From JANWXR01 sp033577755 (GTDB lineage Bacteria > Chloroflexota > Anaerolineae > Anaerolineales > UBA6663), in assembly GCA_033577755.1 (NCBI GenBank), contig JAVQXV010000191.1:1-5923 (forward strand): DNA of 5,923 nucleotides, written 5' to 3'. A program made the position numbers and the translations under genes. How positions within the stretch are numbered: the stretch's first letter is position 1; every line of letters begins with the position of its first letter. The notes beneath the pieces were generated by a model, which was given only the letters and a program-made list of their open reading frames with translations, did not search any database and was not told the DNA's origin. Shown here piece after piece: positions 1-5,170 of this stretch.

Positions 1-641
1 TCGTCGGGGAAGATGATGACCTCCCTGCCCGCCAGCTTGTCCTGGATGCGCTTGACGACGATGTCCAGATGCTGGGGCTTATGGACGAAGTCCAAGTCGT
101 GCGTGCGCAGGGTGAGCACCGGGCACAGGTCAAAGCTGCGCAGCCATTCCTCGTAGAACGATTCGAGCAGGGACAGGTACTCGGCGGTGATGCCGCTCTC
201 AATGCTACGCCCGCGGCTGCGGATGCGCTCCAGCAGCACCGGCACCGGGCACTGGAGGTAGAGGAGCAGGTCCGGCCTGGGGAGCGCGTTCACCACCAAA
301 TCGAACACGACGCGGAAGGAGCGGTAGTCGCGCTCGCTCAGGTGGCCGAGATGGTGCAGGGCGCGGGCGAAGATGTGCGCGTCCTCGTAGATGCTGCGAT
401 CGGCGATGGCCGAGCGTGGGTCGCGCGCCAGCTCGAGGTGCTGCTGCGCACGATGGCCGAGGAAGAACACCTGCAGATGGAACGACCAGCGGCGCATGTC
501 GGCGTAGAACTCGGCCAGGTAGGGGTTGTCGGCCACAGACTCGAAGGCAGTGCGCCAGCCCAGCCGCGCACCGAGCCGCTCGGCCAGCGAGGTCTTTCCG
601 GCGCCGATGTTCCCCGCGACGAGGACGAGATGTTTGGTCAT
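1..641 (-). CDS. Deoxynucleoside kinase (dCK/dGK/dAK family), 3' end off the window
   Basis: Predicted cytosolic deoxynucleoside kinase, which phosphorylates a deoxynucleoside to its 5'-monophosphate in the dNTP salvage pathway. The frame is open from the ATG at 641 to the left edge, giving 213 visible residues, close to the usual 205-225 of the family, so probably only a few residues are missing. Visible motifs: P-loop GNIGAGKTS (residues 10-18); the substrate-site segment FESVADNPYLAEFY (33-46), whose E34 fits the catalytic base; FHLQVFFLGHR (54-64), with Q57 in the base-binding position; DRSIYED (81-87), the DRS/ERS motif; and an Arg-rich lid, RIRSRGRSIE (139-148). The DRS form and NPYL segment resemble the small bacterial dAK/dGK enzymes, but base preference cannot be read from sequence. 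The start lies 4 bases after the toxin stop, with a GAGG that overlaps that stop, so translational coupling is likely. No promoter of its own is visible. Family assignment is firm. Confidence 0.93.
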   Translation of the reverse strand, partial: MTKHLVLVAGNIGAGKTSLAERLGARLGWRTAFESVADNPYLAEFYADMRRWSFHLQVFFLGHRAQQHLELARDPRSAIADRSIYEDAHIFARALHHLGHLSERDYRSFRVVFDLVVNALPRPDLLLYLQCPVPVLLERIRSRGRSIESGITAEYLSLLESFYEEWLRSFDLCPVLTLRTHDLDFVHKPQHLDIVVKRIQDKLAGREVIIFPD

Positions 642-645
642 GGCC

Positions 646-976
646 TCACAAAAACTCGATGTGGTCGCGCATGTCATCCGGTTCAAGCACCGAGTGCGCG
701 AGCAGGAGGGCGGCAATCAGTTCGCCGACAAGTGTACTTGGTCGCGCTGCAGAAGATGAGGCCGTTGTGGCGGACGCCGCTCGCAGCCAGGGCGAGAAAG
801 TCGGCGTCGAAGGTGACCAACACCCGCCCGGTTTGGGCGGCGAACGCAAGCTGAGATTCATCCGGCAGGCTGCAACGGTCGGCTTCCTGCGCGGTCAGCA
901 CGTCCACGCCGCGACGGCGCAGGCCCTGTGCCACGGCCTGAGGAATGTGTTGGTCGAAAAAGAAACGGAGGGGCAC
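646..976 (-). pseudogene. DUF5615 PIN-like toxin, interrupted by a frameshift
   Basis: Putative toxin of a DUF433/DUF5615 pair. DUF5615 proteins have a PIN-like fold and are presumed RNases. Translation begins at a GTG (976). The N-terminal frame gives MPLRFFFDQHIPQAVAQGLR and continues through PDESQLAFAAQTGRVLVTFDADF. Candidate metal-binding acids are D8, E40, D57 and D59. After about residue 81 this frame runs into a non-family tail (TCRRTDCRPP...) and stops at 683. The family's C-terminal helix, LVGELIAALLLAHSVLEPDD followed by MRDHIEFL, is encoded in a different frame that ends with TGA at 646-648. Joining the two by omitting one base near 733 gives about 109 residues, the normal family length. 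The gene starts 18 bases after the antitoxin stop, and no strong Shine-Dalgarno is seen at the GTG. It could be a true inactivating mutation, an assembly error or, less likely, recoding. If unrepaired, the product is a 97-residue protein (683-976) that keeps the acidic residues but lacks the last helix. Confidence 0.85.
729..742 (-). other. Inferred frameshift site in the DUF5615 gene
   Basis: On the minus strand this stretch reads ACCAAGTACACTTG. Upstream of it the family-like frame is T-K-Y (residues 79-81). Downstream the family-like frame resumes as CTT GTC GGC GAA CTG (L-V-G-E-L). One extra base here, or two missing, accounts for the switch. There is no homopolymer of four or more bases and no recognisable slippery codon or internal Shine-Dalgarno, which argues against both a simple homopolymer sequencing error and classical programmed frameshifting. 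The exact base cannot be fixed from the sequence alone. Confidence 0.75.
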
Positions 977-994
977 TTCCGCGCCTGGCTGCGT

Positions 995-1297
995 TCAGTC
1001 GCGCAACCTGGCCTGAAGCTTGGAAGGATAACGCGCCTTGAGCTCGGCGCTGAGCGCCGCCTCACGCTCGAACGCCGACTCGATCTCGGCGCGATGGTCG
1101 AAGTAGTAGGCCAGCGCCGCATGAACGTCGGCGAGCGTCAGGCCGGGAAACAAATCCACAATCTCGTCCGGTGTGAGGCCGCGTTTCTCATGCCAGAAGG
1201 CGATGTCCATCACGCGCACGCGATGGCCGGCGATGCGCGGCTTGCCACCGACGACGCCCGGCGTTTGCTCGATGTGTTGAACCAGAACGTTTTCCAT
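995..1297 (-). CDS. DUF433 family antitoxin
   Basis: Putative antitoxin partner of the downstream DUF5615 toxin. It is a 100-residue protein starting MENVLVQHIEQ. It shows the DUF433 hallmark PGVVGGKPRIAGHRVRV (residues 13-29), followed by a helix-turn-helix-like part with LTPDEIVDLFPGLTLADVHA and a charged C-terminal helix (EIESAFEREAALSAELKAR). DUF433 proteins belong to a VapB-like, winged-helix-type antitoxin group thought to bind DNA and the cognate toxin. The ATG at 1297 was chosen because a GGAGG sits 8 bases upstream. The in-frame ATG at 1342 is rejected because it lies upstream of the TATAAT box. The toxin follows 18 bases after the stop, the usual antitoxin-first order. The pair probably represses its own promoter, as is common for such systems, though that is not shown here. 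Confidence 0.9.
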   Translation of the reverse strand: MENVLVQHIEQTPGVVGGKPRIAGHRVRVMDIAFWHEKRGLTPDEIVDLFPGLTLADVHAALAYYFDHRAEIESAFEREAALSAELKARYPSKLQARLRD

Positions 1298-1305
1298 TCC
1301 ATGCG

Positions 1306-1310
1306 CCTCC
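1306..1310 (-). promoter_or_regulatory. Ribosome binding site of the DUF433 gene
   Basis: GGAGG on the minus strand, 8 bases before the ATG at 1297. It decides the start in favour of MENVL over the longer in-frame candidate at 1342. Confidence 0.8.
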
Positions 1311-1319
1311 ACGCCCGGC

Positions 1320-1348
1320 ATTATACCCGCGCGAAACCGCAACTTGCA
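1320..1348 (-). promoter_or_regulatory. Promoter of the toxin-antitoxin operon
   Basis: A perfect TATAAT (minus strand, 1325-1320) lies in the 55-base gap between the permease stop and the antitoxin start, which is striking in such GC-rich DNA. The -35 region is weak: GTGCAA lies 18 bases upstream, with three matches to TTGACA. Transcription would begin near 1313, leaving a leader of about 16 bases that just includes the GGAGG site. A 9-base palindrome, GCAACTTGC (1339-1347), overlaps the -35 region and could be an operator half-site, but it is short enough to be chance. The promoter call is from sequence alone. Confidence 0.65.
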
Positions 1349-1352
1349 CGCT

Positions 1353-2693
1353 TCACTCGTACTTCAACGCCAGCACCGGCACCAGCGTGGCCGCGCGCAG
1401 CGCCGGGTACAGACCGGAGACCAGGCCGACCAGCGTGGCGAAGACCAGCGAGCCGGCCATCAGCCAGAGGGGCGTCTCCACCGCCAGCACCGTCGGGCCG
1501 AAGAAGCCCGGCCCCTGTCCGCTCTGGCTCGCCAGGTTCACCAGCGAAAGCACGCCGACCACCTGGCTGGCCGCCCAGCCGAGGATCACGCCGCCCAGCC
1601 CGCCGATGAAGCCGATGCCGGCAGCCTCGCCGAGGAAGACACTCAGCACGTCGCGGTTCGTCGCGCCGACCGCCTTCATCAGCCCGATCTCGCGCGTGCG
1701 CTCCAGGATGGCCATCGTCATCGTGTTGGCGATGCCGATGGCGGCTACCAGCAGCGAGATGGCGCCCACCCCGCCGAAAATCACCTGCTGCGTCAGATAA
1801 TACTCGTTGATCGGCTCGAGGAACTGCTGGAAGGTGCTGGCCTCGTAGCCCAGCTCCACAATTCGGTCACGCAGGTCGAGCACCTGGCTCGCCTCTTCGG
1901 CCTTGACCACCAGCATCGCGTAGCCGTCCTTGTTGCGATTGATGCGCCGGTTCTGCACCCAGTTGTTGATGGCGGTGGCTTCGTCGAGCGAGATGTAGAC
2001 GCTCCAATCGGACTCCTGGCCGGTGGGGCGCGTGATGCCGACCACGCGCAGCGGGATGTTGCGCCGCGTCTCCTGGCCGTCCTGAGACCACTTGATGACG
2101 ATGAGCGTTAGCTGCTTGTCGAGCAGTTCGGGCGGAGGCGGCGGCTCGCGGCCGGGCCGCTGTTTGGGGTCGTAGAAGCCGGTCTGCGCGACCTGGGCGC
2201 CGACGATGATGGTTCCCTTCTCCAGCCGGCTGACGCCCTGCTCCACCTCCACGCCCATCTTCGCCAGGTCGTCCGTGCCCACGCCGATCAGGCCGGTGCC
2301 GGCCTCCATGCGCCCCGCGCGCAGGATGGTTGCCGCCTGAACGTAGTCGCGCGGGATGACGTCCTTGACGCCCGGCAGGGCCTTGATGGCTTCGATAGTC
2401 CGGTCGGTGATCGGCACGGGCGTGGGCATCGGCCCCGACACTGACACCGAAACAAGCCCCGGGCCGGCGGGTCTCGGGACGCCTTCAAAGTCGTACTTCG
2501 GCGTGACGTCAATGCGCGTCAGGTCGGCGATGCCGAAGAGCTGCGTCGCGCCGCGTTGCAGGCCGATGCCGAGCGAGACCAGCACCACCACCGAGGCCGT
2601 GCCGATGAGCACGCCGATGGCCGTGAGGGCCACGCGCGCCTTGCGCCGGCTCAGGTTTTCCAGAATCAGGGCAAGCAGGTCGAGGATGTGCAT
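1353..2693 (-). CDS. MacB/FtsX-type ABC transporter permease
   Basis: Membrane subunit of a MacB-type ABC system, 446 residues. Order of parts: a short cytosolic N-terminus with NLSRRKARVALTAIGVLIG; TM1 (about 20-42); a large extracytoplasmic MacB_PCD-like domain (about 45-300); then the FtsX domain with TM2 (about 304-328), the conserved cytosolic segment ERTREIGLMKAVGA (331-344), TM3 (about 352-382) and TM4 (about 408-432). It ends with GLYPALRAATLVPVLALKYE, the typical family terminus. Four TMs with one large outer domain are characteristic of MacB/LolC/FtsX-like type VII exporters, which work by mechanotransmission rather than by a classical transmembrane channel. The ATG at 2693 was chosen because GGAGG lies 7 bases upstream. 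An in-frame start at 2717 would overlap the preceding gene. Five consecutive prolines occur at 184-188. It should pair with the ATPase at 4445-5164. Substrate unknown: macrolide, lipoprotein, peptide or lipid roles are all possible for this family. Confidence 0.93.
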   Translation of the reverse strand: MHILDLLALILENLSRRKARVALTAIGVLIGTASVVVLVSLGIGLQRGATQLFGIADLTRIDVTPKYDFEGVPRPAGPGLVSVSVSGPMPTPVPITDRTIEAIKALPGVKDVIPRDYVQAATILRAGRMEAGTGLIGVGTDDLAKMGVEVEQGVSRLEKGTIIVGAQVAQTGFYDPKQRPGREPPPPPELLDKQLTLIVIKWSQDGQETRRNIPLRVVGITRPTGQESDWSVYISLDEATAINNWVQNRRINRNKDGYAMLVVKAEEASQVLDLRDRIVELGYEASTFQQFLEPINEYYLTQQVIFGGVGAISLLVAAIGIANTMTMAILERTREIGLMKAVGATNRDVLSVFLGEAAGIGFIGGLGGVILGWAASQVVGVLSLVNLASQSGQGPGFFGPTVLAVETPLWLMAGSLVFATLVGLVSGLYPALRAATLVPVLALKYE

Positions 2694-2700
2694 AAGCCAA

Positions 2701-2705
2701 CCTCC
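2701..2705 (-). promoter_or_regulatory. Ribosome binding site of the permease gene
   Basis: GGAGG on the minus strand, immediately after the TGA of the preceding gene and 7 bases before the ATG at 2693. It fixes the permease start and indicates close coupling with the upstream gene. Confidence 0.8.
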
Positions 2706-2706
2706 G

Positions 2707-4410
2707 TCAAGGCACAATCACCGGCGCAGGCATCGGCGTCTCCACCGGCGGCATGCCCGGCCCGGGCTGTGGCCGGCCGCTGCCCAAACCGAACAGGCCG
2801 CGCAGGAAGCGCAAAATGGTATCCCATAGAGTCTCCGGCTGAGGCTTGGGCATTTCACCGCCACCGGGGAACTCGCCGCCCGGCGCACCCGGCTCGATTG
2901 GAACGCCCTCCATCACCTCTACCGGCAGCACCGCCGTAATCTTCTGTGGCTGGTTGAAGTCGTCGGTGTAATCAATCGTCACCGTCAGCTCCAGCGGGCC
3001 GGGCGCTTCCGGGATCATGACGGCGTCCAGCGGGAACGTGCCGCCGGGGTCGAGCGTGCCGATGAGCAGGACGTTGTTGCTGAACTGTGCGCCGGCCGCG
3101 GCACTCACGCGCATGTTGCCGAGCACCACCGGGTTACGGCCCAGGTTCACCACCTGCACCGGCAGCACGTTCGGCTGGCCGGCGAAGAGCGGCCCGACCT
3201 CTCGATAAAACGAAATCTCCAGCTGCGGAATCTGGAACACCAGCACGGTGATGACCTGATTGTCAGTATAAGTGCGCCCGCTCTCGTCGGAGTGCACGAA
3301 CGAGAGCTTGAGCGGATAAGCGCCGGCCTTGGTCGTCGCGTTGACGATGAGCTTCTGGCGGGCGGTGAGCGTGCGCGTGGCCTCCAAGTCGCCGAGCGAT
3401 TGCACGTTGGAAGTACCGAGCGGCGCGAAGTCGGTGAACGAGCCGCTATCGCCGCTGATCCCGCCGGGGCCGGGCGTGCCGGTATCCGAAGGCAGCGACA
3501 CGCCGCCCACAATCAGCGTGATGCGCTTGGCGATGACGTTGCCCACGTTCTGCACATCCAGCTCTAGCTCGAACTGGAAGCCGGGCTGTAACTTCTCCGG
3601 CGTGGTGCGGTACGCGCCGACCACCAGTTGTGGGCGCAGCAATGGCCGCGCCGTGGGCGTCGCTGTGGGACGTGCCGTGCCCACCACCGGGACGACGACC
3701 GGGAAGGTGAGGGTGAACGAGTCGCTGTAGTTTGCGCCGGCGGCGGTGGTGTACGTGATTTTGACTTCGAGCGAGGCGACGCGCTTCTCGGCTACGGCGC
3801 GCGTGGCATACAGCGGCTGGAAGAAACGGTTGGTCTGCCCGGGCGCCAGGCTGCCCAAAGCGCGCAGGCCACCGGTCACGCGCGGCAGGAAGTCGCCCTC
3901 CACGAACTCGGCCACAACGTTCGTGGCCGTCTCGCCGCCGGCGTTCTGCACCGTCATCTCGAAGTCGTAATCCGCACCGGGCGCGATGGTGGGCGAGCTG
4001 GCGCCATAGGAGACGACGATGAGTTGCGGTCGCACGAAGGCGGTCGGTTGCGGCGTGGGCGTCGGGCCGGTGATGGTCAGCGCCGTCGCCGCGGTCGCGG
4101 ACTCGCCGTTCGGGTTGATCACGCGCAGCGTGTACGCGCCCGCCGGCAGCCCTGCAGGAACAACGGCGGTCAGCGTGCCTGTCGTCACCTGAGTGGTGGA
4201 GAGCAGGCCGTAGCCGTCCAGCGCCACCTGCGCGCCCGGCAGGATGCCCGTGCCGGTGACCAGGATGGTGCTTGAGAAGGAGTTCGATACGGTGGTGGGC
4301 TGGAAGGTGATGGCGCTCGGCGGCTGAGCCAGCACAAGACGCGGCAACGCGGCGGCGCAAACGCTCAGAGCGGCGACCAGCGCGAACAGGCGACGTGCAT
4401 TCGCAATCAT
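2707..4410 (-). CDS. Secreted IPT/TIG and CARDB-like multidomain protein
   Basis: A 567-residue exported protein with no recognised enzyme motif. Parts in order: a Sec-type signal peptide (about 1-28: basic MIANARR, hydrophobic core, LVLA before QPPS); an IPT/TIG immunoglobulin-like domain (about 31-115, with GTGILPGAQVALDG and GLPAGAYTLRVINPNGES); a Thr/Pro linker (116-126); a CARDB-like domain (127-240, with VQNAGGETATNV); a second Thr/Pro linker (243-258); a second CARDB-like domain (259-392, with VQNVGNVIAKRI); and a more diverged third (395-501, with VVNLGRNPVVLG). A Pro/Gly-rich stretch (502-526) leads to a short amphipathic or hydrophobic helix (TLWDTILRFLRGLFGLG, 527-543) and a Pro-rich tail. 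Such domains usually mediate binding or act as spacers outside the cell. The gene lies between the ATPase (34-base gap) and the permease (13-base gap), so it is probably an extracytoplasmic partner of the transporter, though this is inferred from position. The start at 4410 is supported by a GGAG 7 bases upstream and by the signal peptide. The longer in-frame start at 4536 would overlap the ATPase gene. Confidence 0.85.
   Translation of the reverse strand: MIANARRLFALVAALSVCAAALPRLVLAQPPSAITFQPTTVSNSFSSTILVTGTGILPGAQVALDGYGLLSTTQVTTGTLTAVVPAGLPAGAYTLRVINPNGESATAATALTITGPTPTPQPTAFVRPQLIVVSYGASSPTIAPGADYDFEMTVQNAGGETATNVVAEFVEGDFLPRVTGGLRALGSLAPGQTNRFFQPLYATRAVAEKRVASLEVKITYTTAAGANYSDSFTLTFPVVVPVVGTARPTATPTARPLLRPQLVVGAYRTTPEKLQPGFQFELELDVQNVGNVIAKRITLIVGGVSLPSDTGTPGPGGISGDSGSFTDFAPLGTSNVQSLGDLEATRTLTARQKLIVNATTKAGAYPLKLSFVHSDESGRTYTDNQVITVLVFQIPQLEISFYREVGPLFAGQPNVLPVQVVNLGRNPVVLGNMRVSAAAGAQFSNNVLLIGTLDPGGTFPLDAVMIPEAPGPLELTVTIDYTDDFNQPQKITAVLPVEVMEGVPIEPGAPGGEFPGGGEMPKPQPETLWDTILRFLRGLFGLGSGRPQPGPGMPPVETPMPAPVIVP
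2908..4032 (-). repeat. Three tandem CARDB-like repeats within the secreted protein
   Basis: Protein-level repeat units start at about 4032, 3636 and 3228. The first two open with RPQL (residues 127-130 and 259-262) and the third with PQL (395-397). Each continues with a P/G turn and a beta strand ending in a V-Q-N-x-G or V-V-N-L-G motif. Units one and two are the more alike; the third is diverged. They are old domain duplications rather than recent DNA repeats, and I see no long identical nucleotide stretch. Confidence 0.6.
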
Positions 4411-4417
4411 GAGAGAA

Positions 4418-4421
4418 CTCC
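4418..4421 (-). promoter_or_regulatory. Ribosome binding site of the IPT/CARDB gene
   Basis: GGAG on the minus strand, 7 bases before the ATG at 4410. Together with the signal peptide it decides the start. It lies in the 34-base gap after the ATPase stop, where I see no promoter or terminator. Confidence 0.65.
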
Positions 4422-4444
4422 AAGAGGAAAATGCATCTCGGTCG

Positions 4445-5164
4445 TTACGGCTCTGCCGGCGCAAAAGAGGCGCGTGCTTCGTACTCTTCCGCGCTAACGA
4501 CTCTGCCATCCAGTAGGCGGATGATGTTGTCGGCAAAGCGGGTCAGGCGCGGGTCGTGCGTCACCAGCAGCACCGTGCGGCCCTGCCGGTGCAAATCGGC
4601 GAGGAGCTGCAGCACCAGCGCCCCCGAATGCGAATCCAGGTTGCCGGTCGGCTCATCGGCCAGGATGAGTTGTGGGTCGTTCACCAGCGCCCGGGCAATT
4701 GCTACGCGCTGCTGCTGGCCGCCGGAGAGTTCGGTGGGACGGTGATAGGCACGGTCTGCCAGCCCCACCAGCCGGAGCAGCTCGAAGGCGCGCTCCCGGC
4801 GATGGGCGATGCTGCTGCGCCGGAAGCGCATCGGAAACATCACGTTCTCCAGCGCCGTCATGCTGGCAATCAGGTTGAACGACTGAAAAACGAAACCGAC
4901 AGTGCGGCGCCGGTACTGCGCCAGCTGATTCTCGTCCAGGTCGTCCAGCACGTTGCCGTCCACTTCGATGCGACCGGCGGTGGGCCGATCCAGCCCGCCG
5001 ATCAGGTAGAGCAGCGTGCTCTTGCCGGAGCCGGACGGGCCGATAACGGCCGAGAAGCTGTTCCGCTCGACCTCCAGGTCCACGCCCGCCAGCGCATGGA
5101 CGGTCTCGCGGCCCATGATGAAGCTCTTGCGCAGGCCGGTGATGCGGATGAACGGCTGGGACAT
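4445..5164 (-). CDS. ABC transporter ATP-binding protein, MacB/LolD type
   Basis: Cytosolic nucleotide-binding subunit of 239 residues, a normal length for the family. It would hydrolyse ATP as a dimer to drive the permease encoded at 1353-2693. All core motifs are intact: Walker A GPSGSGKST (42-50), Q-loop FVFQSFNLI (91-99, Q94), signature LSGGQQQR (146-153), Walker B LILADEP (166-172, with E171 catalytic), D-loop NLDS (175-178) and H-loop histidine H203 in VTHDP. The phrase FNLIASMTALENV and the order of motifs are typical of the LolD/MacB/FtsE-like group (COG1136). A short tail (SAEEYEARASFAPAEP) follows the core. The ATG is 6 bases after the YIP1 gene stop without a clear Shine-Dalgarno, suggesting translational coupling. 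Function as an ABC ATPase is certain; the substrate is unknown. Confidence 0.96.
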   Translation of the reverse strand: MSQPFIRITGLRKSFIMGRETVHALAGVDLEVERNSFSAVIGPSGSGKSTLLYLIGGLDRPTAGRIEVDGNVLDDLDENQLAQYRRRTVGFVFQSFNLIASMTALENVMFPMRFRRSSIAHRRERAFELLRLVGLADRAYHRPTELSGGQQQRVAIARALVNDPQLILADEPTGNLDSHSGALVLQLLADLHRQGRTVLLVTHDPRLTRFADNIIRLLDGRVVSAEEYEARASFAPAEP

Positions 5165-5170
5165 GCGCGC

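Noticed and set aside
729..742. Programmed ribosomal frameshift in the toxin gene
   Set aside because: There is no slippery heptamer, no prfB-like CTT-TGA and no internal Shine-Dalgarno next to the junction. Mutation or sequence error is simpler, though not proven.
1298..1342. N-terminal extension of the DUF433 protein (start at 1342)
   Set aside because: It would begin upstream of the TATAAT box and lacks a good ribosome binding site, while MENVL at 1297 has GGAGG at ideal spacing.
416..1609. A 397-codon open frame on the plus strand
   Set aside because: It crosses the kinase, toxin, antitoxin and permease genes in antisense. Its product is Arg/Ala/Pro-rich with no domain, while the minus-strand frames match known families throughout.
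1344..2111. A 255-codon open frame on the plus strand opposite the permease
   Set aside because: Its His/Gln/Ala/Asp-rich composition is typical of an antisense frame in GC-rich DNA, and it is fully inside a well-supported permease gene.
4350..4410. Possible lipoprotein signal because of Cys18 in the signal peptide of the secreted protein
   Set aside because: The residues before the cysteine are LSV, and valine at -1 does not fit a lipobox. An ordinary signal peptidase I site after LVLA fits better.
2707..4410. The middle exporter gene as a MacA-type membrane-fusion adaptor
   Set aside because: No coiled-coil hairpin, lipoyl-like or N-terminal anchor pattern is visible; the domains are IPT/TIG and CARDB-like beta sandwiches.
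3446..4423. A 325-codon open frame on the minus strand inside the IPT/CARDB gene
   Set aside because: It is Arg/His/Ala-rich with no signal peptide or domain; the overlapping frame has a signal peptide, a Shine-Dalgarno site and clear domains.
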